From Pseudoduganella lurida (GTDB taxonomy: Bacteria; Pseudomonadota; Gammaproteobacteria; Burkholderiales; Burkholderiaceae_D), in NCBI RefSeq assembly GCF_007830455.1, contig NZ_VLLB01000015.1, positions 1 through 64,000 of the forward strand: 64,000 nt of DNA, given 5' to 3'. Position numbers and translations under genes: made by a program. Below are positions 34,560-43,396 of the stretch, in pieces (position 1 is the first letter of the stretch; the number at the start of each line of letters is the position of its first letter). The notes below the pieces were generated by a model. The model saw nothing but the letters and a program-made list of their open reading frames with translations. It did not search any database and had not been told where the DNA came from.

Positions 34560-36548
34560 TCACGGGACCAGTCCTGCACCTTCGAATTCGCGCGCGAACC
34601 CCAGCGTGCGGGCGGCGGCGAGCACGATGCGCAACATCTCCGCGGCCCGTGGCGCCGTGCGCGGCAGCGCCAGCACCTGCGGATGCTGCGCCAGCAGTGC
34701 GGCAGCGGCGCCCACCGCGGCCGGGCATGCCATCGACGTGCCGCTCATCACGGCATAGGCGCCGCCCGGCACGGTCGAGACGATGCCCACGCCCGGGCCG
34801 GCCAGGTCCACTTCCGGTCCCACGTTGGCGAAGCCGGCGGAGAAGAGCCGTGGATCGATCGTGGAAAACGGCGCCACCACATCGAGCGTTTCGGACGACG
34901 CTTCCGGGAACGTGCCGAGCCGGCCCACCGCCGTGACGGCCACCGCTTCCGGCCAGTGCGCCGGATAGCTGACCGGGCCGCGGCGGTCGTTGCCGGTGGC
35001 GGCGAAGCACAGCACGCCGTTGTCGGCGGCGTCGCGGATGGCGGCCTGCACGGCCTCGTCGCGCGCGGCGCCGCCCAGCGACAGGTTCAGCAGGTCGCAG
35101 CCATCGGCCACGGCGCGGTCGATGGCGCGGATGATGTCGTAGTTGGTGGCGCCGCTGCCTGCGTTCGGAAACACCCGGTAGCTCATCAGCTTGACGCCGG
35201 GTGCCACGCCCGGCCTGCTGCCCCGCCCGGCGACGATGCCGGCGACATGGGTGCCATGGTCGCCATCGACGGCGGCGGGTCCGGCACCGCCCGCATCGCC
35301 TTCGGCTGTGACGAACGCCGCGCCGCCGGCCACATGCAGGTCCGGGTGCGTGGCATCGACACCGGTATCGATCACGCCGACGGTGACGCCCTCGCCGGCC
35401 GCCAGGTCACGGTCGCCATACACTTCGCGCAGGTGATCGGGCACCGCCAGGTCGATCGGCTGCAGCGCCAGCAGCGCGCCCTTCTGCAGCGTGATGTCGC
35501 GCTGGTACAGGCCCCAGCAGCCCGCCGACGGATACACCACCAGCGCTTCCAGCCGCGTGCCCGGTTTCAGATCCAGCCTGACCATGCCCGACGCATCGCT
35601 CAGCCCCTCGGCTCCGGTGCGGGCCGCAAAATCGGTGAAGGCCACCACGCGCGCACCGGCCACCGGTGTTTGCGGATCGACGGCGCGCGCCACCTGCAGC
35701 GTCAGCGCCAGTTCCGGTGCGGGCCGCATCGGCAGCGCGCTGCGCGCCACGGTCAGCTCGGGACGCCGCGCCAGCTCATACAGCACCACCGGCAGCACGC
35801 GCATGCCGGGCGTGCGGGCCCGCAGCTCCTGCACGTCCTGGTTCGTCAGCGCGGCCAGCTTCGGGCCATCCTCGCCAGTGGAATGCAGGATCTGCGGTGT
35901 GCTGAGGTGCAGCGTGCCCGCTTCCCCGGTGGCGACGCGGAGGATGCGCTGCTGCGCCGACGCGGGCTGTACCGGCGCATCCGGCTGCACGGCCTCGCCG
36001 ATCTCCGCCATGCCGCAGGAACGCAGGCCGCGGGCCGGCAGCAGCACGTACTGCGCCGCTTCCCACGGTCGGCCGTGAAAGTCCTGCAAACGATAGACGG
36101 GGGGAAGCGCAGAAGGCAGCGAGCGCGCAGCGTCGCCATCGGCGGCCGCCTTCAAACGCCAGGCGGCGACAACGATCGCGGCACCATCACCAGGCAGCAC
36201 GGCCTGGAAGAAGTCGAGCAGCTCGTCGACCAGCAGCAGCCGCGCATCGAGCGACGGGAGACGGTGCCAGGCAGCGATCGCGTAATCGACGGCGCTCGCC
36301 ACGTGGACACCTTCGATGCGCGGGCGGCCCGGCAGCAGCGCGATGGCGGGGCCGCCGTCCAGCCACGCGGCCAGGTTGAGGAGGCTGTGCATGCGGCGCA
36401 GAACCTGCCGCTGCGTGGCGAACGCCGTGTCATCGACGATCAGGGCGCAGCAGGTGCCGGCCAGCTCCACCAGCCGGTCGACGGCAGGCTGCAGGTCGGC
36501 GGCGGCCAGCGCGTCGCCCGGTACGGCAGTGTGCAGGGGAGTGCTCAC
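34560..36548 (-). CDS. S8-family serine peptidase (subtilase) without signal peptide
   Basis: The 662-residue protein has the full catalytic triad: D394 in GVIDTGVDATHPD, H431 in HGTHVAG and S605 in MSGTSMACP, with oxyanion N520 in AATGN. No signal peptide is visible. The first about 200 residues match nothing I recognise. Residues about 225-260 look like part of an I9-type domain, and about 280-355 like a carboxypeptidase-regulatory or Ig-like fold. The GTG start is supported by GGAG seven bases upstream. It follows the receiver-kinase by 13 bp and so is co-transcribed with chemotaxis-type signalling genes, an unusual setting for a subtilase. Confidence 0.88.
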   Translation of the reverse strand: MSTPLHTAVPGDALAAADLQPAVDRLVELAGTCCALIVDDTAFATQRQVLRRMHSLLNLAAWLDGGPAIALLPGRPRIEGVHVASAVDYAIAAWHRLPSLDARLLLVDELLDFFQAVLPGDGAAIVVAAWRLKAAADGDAARSLPSALPPVYRLQDFHGRPWEAAQYVLLPARGLRSCGMAEIGEAVQPDAPVQPASAQQRILRVATGEAGTLHLSTPQILHSTGEDGPKLAALTNQDVQELRARTPGMRVLPVVLYELARRPELTVARSALPMRPAPELALTLQVARAVDPQTPVAGARVVAFTDFAARTGAEGLSDASGMVRLDLKPGTRLEALVVYPSAGCWGLYQRDITLQKGALLALQPIDLAVPDHLREVYGDRDLAAGEGVTVGVIDTGVDATHPDLHVAGGAAFVTAEGDAGGAGPAAVDGDHGTHVAGIVAGRGSRPGVAPGVKLMSYRVFPNAGSGATNYDIIRAIDRAVADGCDLLNLSLGGAARDEAVQAAIRDAADNGVLCFAATGNDRRGPVSYPAHWPEAVAVTAVGRLGTFPEASSETLDVVAPFSTIDPRLFSAGFANVGPEVDLAGPGVGIVSTVPGGAYAVMSGTSMACPAAVGAAAALLAQHPQVLALPRTAPRAAEMLRIVLAAARTLGFAREFEGAGLVP

Positions 36549-36561
36549 GCCGTGGCTCCGT

Positions 36562-37752
36562 TCAGACCGGCGGTGTCCCGCGCGGCAGCACCAGCGTGAA
36601 GCGGGCCCCTTCGCCCAGCTTGCTGGTCACCGTCAGCTGGCCCTGGTGCGCCTCGGCCAGCTGGCGCGAGATGTACAGGCCCAGGCCCAGGCCGGACGGC
36701 ACGCCGTTGCCCACGCCCCGTTCGTAGGGCAGGAACAGGCGGGCCTGCAGGCCATCGTCGATGCCGGGGCCCTGGTCGATCACGTCCACGCGGGCATGCT
36801 CCTCGGTGGCAGCGAGCGTCACGCGCACCGGCTTGCCGCCGCCGTAGCGCAGCGCATTGGTGAGCAGGTTCACGATCACCTGCTCGATGCGGAACTCGTC
36901 CCACCAGCCGTTCACGGGACCCTTCACGTCCAGTTCGAAGACGGCGCCGGCGGCCTGCGCCTGGTGCGACAGGTCGCTGGTCAGCCGCTGCAGCATGTCC
37001 TGCAGCTCGGTCCAGCCGGGGCGGATCGAGAGCACGCCGCTGCGGATGCGCGAGACATCGAGCATGTCGTCGATCAGGCGGATCATCGACTGGATCTGGC
37101 GGCCGTCGCGCGCCACCATCTTTTCCAGCGACTCGGCGCCGAACGCTTCCAGGTTGCCGCGGTCCAGCTGCATGCGGCGCATCTGGGTTTCCAGGTACAG
37201 CGTGTTCAATGGCGTGCGCAGCTCGTGCGCCACCATCGACATGAACTCGTCGCGCATGCGCAGCGCGTAATGCAGCTCTTCCTGCGCGGCGCGCAGCTCG
37301 TTGTTGGTGGCCTGCTGTTCTTCCGAGCGGCGGCGGATCTCCATGCGCTGGCAGTGCAGGTCGACGAACACGTTGACCTTGCTGCGCACGGCGTCCGGAT
37401 CGAGCGGCTTGTAGAGGAAATCGACGGCGCCCGTCTCGTAGCCCTTGAACGCGTAATTGAGCTCCTTGCCGGCCGCGCTCACGAACACGATCGGAATGTG
37501 GCGGGTCTTGTCCGTGCCGCGCATCAGTTCGGCCAGCTCGAAGCCGTCCATGCCCGGCATCTGCACGTCCAGGATCGCCAGCGCGAAATCGTGCTCGAGC
37601 AGCAGCGCCAGCGCTTCCTCGCCGGACGAAGCCTGGTAGACGGCCCGGTCATCGGCGCGGATCACCGCGTTCAGCGCGCGCAGGTTTTCGGGCAGGTCAT
37701 CCACGATCAGCAGCTTGGTCGGCTCGTTGCGGGAATCCTTGTTGGTGTTCAT
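36562..37752 (-). CDS. Receiver-histidine kinase (REC-HisKA-HATPase)
   Basis: The soluble 396-residue protein has an N-terminal receiver (LLIVDDLPENLRAL, phospho-Asp in LAILDVQMPGMDG, VDFLYKPLD). A coiled coil follows, then a HisKA site SMVAHELRTPLN and an HATPase with LLTNALRYGGG and GLGLGLYISRQLAEAHQG. The ATG at 37752 fits the GGAG site better than an ATG six bases upstream. Such receiver-first kinases often act at the end of a relay. The gene lies between cheB and the subtilase, nine to fifteen bases from cheB. Confidence 0.92.
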   Translation of the reverse strand: MNTNKDSRNEPTKLLIVDDLPENLRALNAVIRADDRAVYQASSGEEALALLLEHDFALAILDVQMPGMDGFELAELMRGTDKTRHIPIVFVSAAGKELNYAFKGYETGAVDFLYKPLDPDAVRSKVNVFVDLHCQRMEIRRRSEEQQATNNELRAAQEELHYALRMRDEFMSMVAHELRTPLNTLYLETQMRRMQLDRGNLEAFGAESLEKMVARDGRQIQSMIRLIDDMLDVSRIRSGVLSIRPGWTELQDMLQRLTSDLSHQAQAAGAVFELDVKGPVNGWWDEFRIEQVIVNLLTNALRYGGGKPVRVTLAATEEHARVDVIDQGPGIDDGLQARLFLPYERGVGNGVPSGLGLGLYISRQLAEAHQGQLTVTSKLGEGARFTLVLPRGTPPV

Positions 37753-37767
37753 CTTCATTTCTCCAGC

Positions 37768-38376
37768 TTACCCGACTTCGCCGGTCAGCATTGCAAGCAG
37801 CTTGCGGATATCCCGCAGCGGCAGTACCAGGTCGGGGGCGCGCCTGCGGATCGCTTCGTTCGGCATCACGGCCACCTGCGCCTCGGCCGGTTCCTGCACC
37901 ACCGTCAGGCCGCCGGCCTTGCCGATGGCGGCCAGGCCGGCGGCGCCGTCATGATTCGCGCCTGTCAGCAGCACGCCGCACAGGCCGCGGCCGTACACGT
38001 CCGCGGCGGACTCCATCGTCATGTCGATCGCCGGGCGGGCGAAATGCACCGGCGGCTCGAGGCTCAGCGAGAACACGCCCCCTTCCTCGATCGACAGGTG
38101 GTAGTCGGCCGGCGCGAAATACAGCGTGCCGGGCGCCAGCGCATCCTTGTCCGCCGCCTCTTCCACGCGCAGCTCCACGCGCTGGCGGAACACGTCCACC
38201 AGCTGGTTCTGGCGCCCGCGCATCACGTGTAGCACCACCACGATCGGCAGCGGATAGCTGCGCGGCAGCCCGGGCAGGATGTCGATCAGCGCGTTGACGC
38301 CGCCCGCCGATGCGCCGATCGCCACCGCACCAAAGCGGCGGCCGTGCAGCGCGAGATCGAGCGACGCCTGTGCCAT
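37768..38376 (-). CDS. CheB-type methylesterase without receiver domain
   Basis: The 202-residue protein is only the CheB catalytic domain. It has nucleophile Ser in AIGASAGGVNALI, His in VVLHVMRGRQNQL and Asp in LTGANHDGAAG. Classical CheB has an N-terminal receiver that controls activity; here that is missing, so regulation must come from partners such as the neighbouring kinases. The ATG at 38376 overlaps the CheR stop by one base; a GTG three bases upstream is an alternative. No chemoreceptor, CheA or CheW gene is near, as in known CheB/CheR modules outside motility. Confidence 0.88.
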   Translation of the reverse strand: MAQASLDLALHGRRFGAVAIGASAGGVNALIDILPGLPRSYPLPIVVVLHVMRGRQNQLVDVFRQRVELRVEEAADKDALAPGTLYFAPADYHLSIEEGGVFSLSLEPPVHFARPAIDMTMESAADVYGRGLCGVLLTGANHDGAAGLAAIGKAGGLTVVQEPAEAQVAVMPNEAIRRRAPDLVLPLRDIRKLLAMLTGEVG

Positions 38377-39248
38377 CACAGCTTCCTGAACAGGCGCTCA
38401 CGCTTGACGACCGGCTCGAAGCGGGGGCCATAGGCGGAAAAGTCGATGCTTTCCTTGCTGCCCAGGCCCAGGAAGCCGCGGTGGCACAGCGATTCGTGGA
38501 ACAGCCCGAGCGCGCGCTCCTGCAGGCGCTTCTTGAAATAGATCATCACGTTCCGGCAGCTGATGAACTGCGTTTCCGCGAACACGGCATCGGTGGCCAG
38601 GCTGTGGTCGGCGAACGTGATGTTCTCGGCCAGCGAACGGTCGAACAGCGCCGCATCGTAGGCCGCCGTGTAGTAGTCCGCGAACGAGCGCCGCCCGCCC
38701 GCGGCCTGGTAGTTGGCCGTGTAGGCGCGCATGTTATCGAGCGGGAAAACGCCCTTCTTGGCCTTCTCCAGCGACTGCGGATTGATGTCGGTGGCGTAGA
38801 TGATGCTGCGATCGAGCAGCCCCTCTTCCTTCAGCAGGATCGCCAGCGAATACACCTCCTCGCCGGTGCTGCAGCCGGCCACCCAGATCTTCAGCGAAGG
38901 ATACGTGGACAGCACCGGCATCACGTGCTCGCGCAGCGCCGCGTAATAGGTCGGGTCGCGGAACATCTCCGTGACGGGAATGGTCAGGTACTGCAGCAGC
39001 TCGAAGAACGCGGCCGGCTCGTGCACGATGCGCGACTGCAGCTGCGAGATCGTCTCGCAGCCCATCTCGTGCATCGCATACACCACGCGGCGCTTCTGCG
39101 AGGCGCCCGTGTAGTCCCTGAAGTCGTAGCTGTACTTCAGGTAGATCGACTCCATCAACATGCGTAATTCGATGTCGGTGTCGCTGTGCAGTTGGCGGTG
39201 CTGCGTCATGAGACTGAGGTCCGTGCCGGTGATGTCGGGATTCGTCAA
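38376..39248 (-). CDS. CheR-type protein-glutamate methyltransferase
   Basis: The protein has a short helical N-terminal domain (SIYLKYSYDFRDYTGASQKRR) and the SAM-binding CheR domain with VWVAGCSTGEEVYSLAIL. It ends with FISCRNVMIYFKK, a conserved CheR signature. CheR methylates glutamates, normally of chemoreceptors. The longest frame starts at a TTG one base after the hybrid kinase stop; an ATG at 39209 would give a 277-residue product and may be the true start. It overlaps the cheB gene at its 3' end. Confidence 0.88.
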   Translation of the reverse strand: MTNPDITGTDLSLMTQHRQLHSDTDIELRMLMESIYLKYSYDFRDYTGASQKRRVVYAMHEMGCETISQLQSRIVHEPAAFFELLQYLTIPVTEMFRDPTYYAALREHVMPVLSTYPSLKIWVAGCSTGEEVYSLAILLKEEGLLDRSIIYATDINPQSLEKAKKGVFPLDNMRAYTANYQAAGGRRSFADYYTAAYDAALFDRSLAENITFADHSLATDAVFAETQFISCRNVMIYFKKRLQERALGLFHESLCHRGFLGLGSKESIDFSAYGPRFEPVVKRERLFRKL

Positions 39249-39249
39249 A

Positions 39250-42200
39250 TCAGATCCGGTCCAGTGCCGGCATCCAGACCCGCAGCAGCGAGTACAGGCG
39301 CGACAGGTCGATCGGCTTGGCCAGGTAGTCGTTGGCGCCGGCGGCCAGGCACTGTTCCTGGTCGTCCTTCATCGCCTTGGCCGTGATGGCGATGATCGGC
39401 AGGCGCGTGAAGCGGGCGTCGGCGCGGATGCGGCGCGTCGCTTCCAGGCCATCCATGCCCGGCATCATCACGTCCATCAGCACCAGGTCGATCTCGGCCA
39501 CCGTGTCGAGTTTTTCCAGCGCCTCGAAACCGTTGCGGCCGATCTCCACGATGGCGCCCTTCTGCTCCAGCGCGGAGGTCAGTGCGAAGATGTTGCGCAC
39601 GTCGTCGTCCACCAGCAGGATGCGGCGGCCTTCGAACACGCGGTCGCGCGAGCGCACCGTCTTGAGCATCGTCTGGCGCTCGGTCGACAGCTCGGATTCC
39701 ACCTTGTGCAGGAACAGCGTCACTTCGTCGAGCAGGCGCTCCGGCGAGCGGGCGCCCTTGATGATGATCGAGCGCGAGTACTTGTGCAGGTCCGCTTCCT
39801 CGGCGCGCGTCAGGTTGCGGCCCGTGTAGACGATCACCGGCGGGAACGAGGCGATGTCCTCGTGCGACATGCGCTGCAGCAGCTCGTTGCCCTGCATGTC
39901 CGGCAGCTTCAGGTCGATGATCATGCAGTCGAAGATGGTGGTCTTCAGCAGCGCCAGCGCCTCGCCGCCCGATTCCACCGCCTCGATCTCGATGTCCTTG
40001 TCGGAGATCAGCTGCACCACGCTGTCGCGCTGGCGCGCATCGTCTTCCACCAGCAGGATGCGCTTGATCTTCTGCGTGAACTTCTGCTCCAGGCGCTCGA
40101 ACACGTCCAGCAGCTCGTCACGCGTGGTCGGTTTCAGCGCGAAGCCCACGGCGCCCATGTGCAGGGCCGCCTCGCCGGAATCGGAGGCCGACACCACGTG
40201 CACCGGGATGTGGCGGGTACGCGGGTTGTCCTTCAACATCTGCAGCACCGACAGGCCGGAGCGGTCCGGCAGGCGGATGTCCAGCAGGATCGCATTCGGC
40301 TGGTACTGCTCGGCCATCTGCAGGCCTTCCTCCGCGGCGAAGGCCACCAGGCAGCGGTAGTCCATCTCGTGCGCCAGGTCGTACAGAATGCGCGCGAACG
40401 CCGGTTCGTCCTCGATCACCAGCACGCTGCGCTCCGGCGGCGCGGATTTCTCGCGGTCGTCGTCGAACGCGCGCTTGGTCGGGGTGGCAGGTGCCTGCAC
40501 CTCGATCTGCATGGACGGTGGCGCCGGGCGGGCTGGCTGTGGCGCCGGCGCGGCGGCCGGCAGCAGGGACGTCAGCGGCTCGTCGCCACGTGGCGCGGCG
40601 GCCCACTGCGCCGGCAGGGTCAGCGTGAACGTGCTGCCCTGGCCTTCGGCGCTCTTCAGGCGGATCGAGCCGCCCAGCAGCGTGGCCAGGTCGCGCGAGA
40701 TCGACAGGCCCAGGCCCGTGCCGCCGTACTTGCGGCTGGTGGTGCCGTCGGCCTGCTGGAAGGCGCCGAACACCGTGTCGTGCTGGTCGGCGCGGATGCC
40801 GATGCCGGTGTCCGTCACGGCAAAGCACACTTCGCCGCTGCGGCCCGGCGTCACGCGCAGCGTCACGGCACCTTCGTCGGTGAATTTGAGCGCATTCGAC
40901 AGCAGGTTCTTCAGGATCTGTTCGAGGCGCTGGCAATCCGTATAAATCGTTTCCGGCAGGCCCGGATCGAACGCCAGCGTGAACGCCAGGCCCTTCTGCT
41001 GGGCCAGCGGCTCGAAGGTGCGGCGCAGGCCTTCCACCACCTGCTGCAGGCGCAGTTCCTCCGGGTTCAGTTCCAGCTTGCCCGCTTCGACCTTGGAGAT
41101 GTCGAGGATGTCGTTGATCAGGTTCAGCAGGTCGTTGCCGGCCGAGTAGATGGTCTGCGCGAAGCGCACCTGCTCCTCGTTCAGGTTGCCCTGCGAGTTA
41201 TCCGACAGCAGCTTGGCCAGGATGAGGGAGCTGTTCAGCGGCGTGCGCAGCTCGTGCGACATATTGGCCAGGAACTGCGACTTGTACTGGCTGGCGCGTT
41301 CCAGGTCGAGCGCGCGCTCTTCCAGCATCGTCTGCGCCTCGTTCAGCGCGGTGTTCTTCTGGTCCAGCGCCTGCGCCTGCTCGCCCAGCTGCTCGTTGGT
41401 CTGCTCCAGTTCGGCCTTCTGGTTTTCCAGGCTGGCCTGCGATTCCTCCAGCACGCGGGACTGCTCTTCCAGTTCCTCGTTGGCGGTGCGCAGTTCTTCC
41501 TGCTGCACCTGCAGCTCTTCGTTGAGCTGCTGCGTTTCGACCAGCAGTTCCTGCATGCGCTGGCGTGCCAGCGTGGCCTCGATCGCCGTGCCCAGGTTGT
41601 CCGCCACCAGGTTCAGGAATTCCGTCTCGCGCTCGCCCACCGGGTGCAGGAAGCCCAGTTCGACGACGCCGTTGACCTTGCCGTCGTTCGTGACGGGCAT
41701 GACCAGCACATGGGTCGGCGTGGTGCTGCCCAGCGCGGACGTCAGCTTCAGGTAATCCTTCGGCAGGTTCTCCAGCTGCACCAGGCGGCGGCTCTGCGCG
41801 GCCTGGCCGATCACGCCTTCGCCCTGCTGCACCACGCGGCCCCGTTCCTCGTCCTCGGCCGAGAAGCCCAGCGCGGCGGTGCGGCGCAGCGTGCCGTCCG
41901 TCTCGCGCACATAGATCGCCCCGACCACCACATCCAGGTAGCGTGCCAGGAAGTGCAGCAGCGCCGCCGACAGCGCGCCGGTGGACAGCTGGCCGATGCC
42001 CTGCTCCGCCAGCTGGCTCTGGCCGGAACGCATCCAGGCCTGGCGCTGGATGCGGTCGGCATGCGTGGCCTGCTCGCCCAGCGCGGCGTTGTAGGCCGCG
42101 GACAGGCGCATCAGCTCACTGCGGCCGAAGTAGGCCAGGATGCCGGAGAGGATCAGGCTGATGGTCAGGAAGCCGGCCACGGTGATGTAGGTGACGCTCT

Positions 42201-42738
42201 TGGCATCGGCCGAGCGTTCCATGCGCAGCCGCTCCTCCGTCGAGATGAACGACTGGAACAGCGTGCGCAGCTCGTCGAATTCGATCTTGCCCCGCTGCGC
42301 CCGCACGCTCGACAGGTAATCGCCGCCCGTGTTGCGCTGCTTGACCATGTCCAGCGCGGCCCGTTCCCATTGCGCGTGCTGGGCGCGGATATTGCGCAGG
42401 CGGTCGACCTGGGTGGGATTATCCTCCACCAGTTCGAACAGCGTGTTCAGCCCCGTCTCCATCTTCGGCTTGGCCAGCTTGTAGGGCGACAGGAACACTT
42501 CGTCTCCCGTCAGCAGGAAGCCGCGCACGCCCGTCTCCATGTCCACCGCCAGCTTGCGCAATTCCTGCGCATTGCCGATCACCCGTTCCGAGTGCTCGAC
42601 CAGGGTGAGCGCATTGAGCAGGTACACGAACACCGCCACGAACACGCCGGCGCTGACGATGCCCGCGGCCAGCGGCAGGGTGATGTTGCGAAACAGGATG
42701 CGGCGGAAGGTCTGGTCGTCGATACGGTTCTGGGGCAT
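39250..42738 (-). CDS. Hybrid histidine kinase: CHASE3-GAF-kinase with three receivers
   Basis: The 1162-residue membrane kinase has a first transmembrane helix (about 15-40), a periplasmic CHASE3 domain (about 40-185, with the GVRGFLLTGDE signature) and a second transmembrane helix. A GAF domain (about 250-395) and a long coiled coil of Glu/Gln-rich heptads follow. The kinase core is SQFLANMSHELRTPLN, LLSNALKFTDEG and GTGLGLSISRDLATLLGG. Three receivers follow, with phospho-Asp in AILLDIRLPD, CMIIDLKLPD and LVLMDVMMPG. The start ATG at 42738 is chosen because the transmembrane segment follows directly. It heads the operon with cheR, cheB, a second kinase and the subtilase. Confidence 0.93.
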   Translation of the reverse strand: MPQNRIDDQTFRRILFRNITLPLAAGIVSAGVFVAVFVYLLNALTLVEHSERVIGNAQELRKLAVDMETGVRGFLLTGDEVFLSPYKLAKPKMETGLNTLFELVEDNPTQVDRLRNIRAQHAQWERAALDMVKQRNTGGDYLSSVRAQRGKIEFDELRTLFQSFISTEERLRMERSADAKSVTYITVAGFLTISLILSGILAYFGRSELMRLSAAYNAALGEQATHADRIQRQAWMRSGQSQLAEQGIGQLSTGALSAALLHFLARYLDVVVGAIYVRETDGTLRRTAALGFSAEDEERGRVVQQGEGVIGQAAQSRRLVQLENLPKDYLKLTSALGSTTPTHVLVMPVTNDGKVNGVVELGFLHPVGERETEFLNLVADNLGTAIEATLARQRMQELLVETQQLNEELQVQQEELRTANEELEEQSRVLEESQASLENQKAELEQTNEQLGEQAQALDQKNTALNEAQTMLEERALDLERASQYKSQFLANMSHELRTPLNSSLILAKLLSDNSQGNLNEEQVRFAQTIYSAGNDLLNLINDILDISKVEAGKLELNPEELRLQQVVEGLRRTFEPLAQQKGLAFTLAFDPGLPETIYTDCQRLEQILKNLLSNALKFTDEGAVTLRVTPGRSGEVCFAVTDTGIGIRADQHDTVFGAFQQADGTTSRKYGGTGLGLSISRDLATLLGGSIRLKSAEGQGSTFTLTLPAQWAAAPRGDEPLTSLLPAAAPAPQPARPAPPSMQIEVQAPATPTKRAFDDDREKSAPPERSVLVIEDEPAFARILYDLAHEMDYRCLVAFAAEEGLQMAEQYQPNAILLDIRLPDRSGLSVLQMLKDNPRTRHIPVHVVSASDSGEAALHMGAVGFALKPTTRDELLDVFERLEQKFTQKIKRILLVEDDARQRDSVVQLISDKDIEIEAVESGGEALALLKTTIFDCMIIDLKLPDMQGNELLQRMSHEDIASFPPVIVYTGRNLTRAEEADLHKYSRSIIIKGARSPERLLDEVTLFLHKVESELSTERQTMLKTVRSRDRVFEGRRILLVDDDVRNIFALTSALEQKGAIVEIGRNGFEALEKLDTVAEIDLVLMDVMMPGMDGLEATRRIRADARFTRLPIIAITAKAMKDDQEQCLAAGANDYLAKPIDLSRLYSLLRVWMPALDRI

Positions 42739-42807
42739 GGCGGGTCGGGACGAAAATCGGGACGGAGGAAGCGGGGAGTTTATCCCATATGCAAGATTAC
42801 TGTTCAG

Positions 42808-42836
42808 TTGGGCAATCGTGCGCGCGTCGTTATAAT
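42808..42836 (+). promoter_or_regulatory. Sigma-70 promoter of the small lipoprotein gene
   Basis: TTGGGC (42808-42813) and a perfect TATAAT (42831-42836) are 17 bp apart, 31 bp before the start codon. Confidence 0.75.
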
Positions 42837-42867
42837 CGGCCCGATATCCACCGGCCGGACGACCATC

Positions 42868-43266
42868 ATGCGCAAGCTGCTTTTCCTGACTCCCCTGCTG
42901 CTGGCGGGCTGCTACAACGATTCCGCCACCTTCTATGCCGACAGCAGCCAGGAACACACGCTGACCGTGCGGCGCCAGCAGGACTATTTCTGGAGCGACC
43001 AGGGCCGCTTCATCCTGATGGCCGCGCGCCAGCCGGACTGCCAGCGCCGCATCGACCTGGCCGAGCTGCCGCTGGAAGACACGCACATGGAACTGTTCAG
43101 CGACGGCGACAACCGCTGGAGCCTGCGCGCCGGCAGCCAGGTCTGGCACGTGGAAACGCAATCGTGCTCGCTGGTTTCCGCCGAGGGCCCCGCCACCGGC
43201 ACCAAGGTCGGCGACTTCAACGCCGAGATCGACAAGATCACCTTCACGGAAGCGCCAGGGCAGTAG
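42868..43266 (+). CDS. Small hypothetical lipoprotein
   Basis: The 132-residue product begins MRKLLFLTPLLLAGCYN, a compact lipoprotein signal with lipobox LAGC. The mature part is hydrophilic with a paired-cysteine look (ARQPDCQRRID and ETQSCSLVS). I recognise no domain. The gene has its own consensus promoter, diverges from the hybrid kinase, and its stop is 16 bp before the dyad repeat at 43283. The frame is open further upstream as an antisense frame through the kinase gene, which is not real coding. Confidence 0.75.
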   Translation: MRKLLFLTPLLLAGCYNDSATFYADSSQEHTLTVRRQQDYFWSDQGRFILMAARQPDCQRRIDLAELPLEDTHMELFSDGDNRWSLRAGSQVWHVETQSCSLVSAEGPATGTKVGDFNAEIDKITFTEAPGQ

Positions 43267-43282
43267 CCTGCCACGGCTGTGC

Positions 43283-43383
43283 TCGTGTCCACCATGGGGT
43301 CAACCCCAAAATCGGACACGAATTCGGCAGTTTCAATGCCGAGCTCGTGTCCGAAAACAGGGTTGACCCCAAGGTGGACACGA
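43283..43383. repeat. Large dyad repeat, copy 2 (39-bp arms)
   Basis: Arms at 43283-43321 and 43345-43383 are inverted repeats identical at 33 of 39 positions, with a 23-bp spacer. Each arm runs from TCGTGTCC to GGACACGA around GGGGTCAACCC. It fills the gap between two convergent stop codons (16 bp and 13 bp away) and belongs to the same family as 14813-14932. Confidence 0.88.
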
Positions 43384-43396
43384 ACTGGACAGTCGA

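Noticed and set aside
39160..43266. A 1368-codon open frame on the plus strand opposite the hybrid kinase
   Set aside because: It mirrors the high-GC kinase gene, its translation is rich in Arg, His, Gln and Leu with no domain, and the minus-strand frame encodes an unmistakable kinase. Only its last 133 codons, from 42868, are a real gene.
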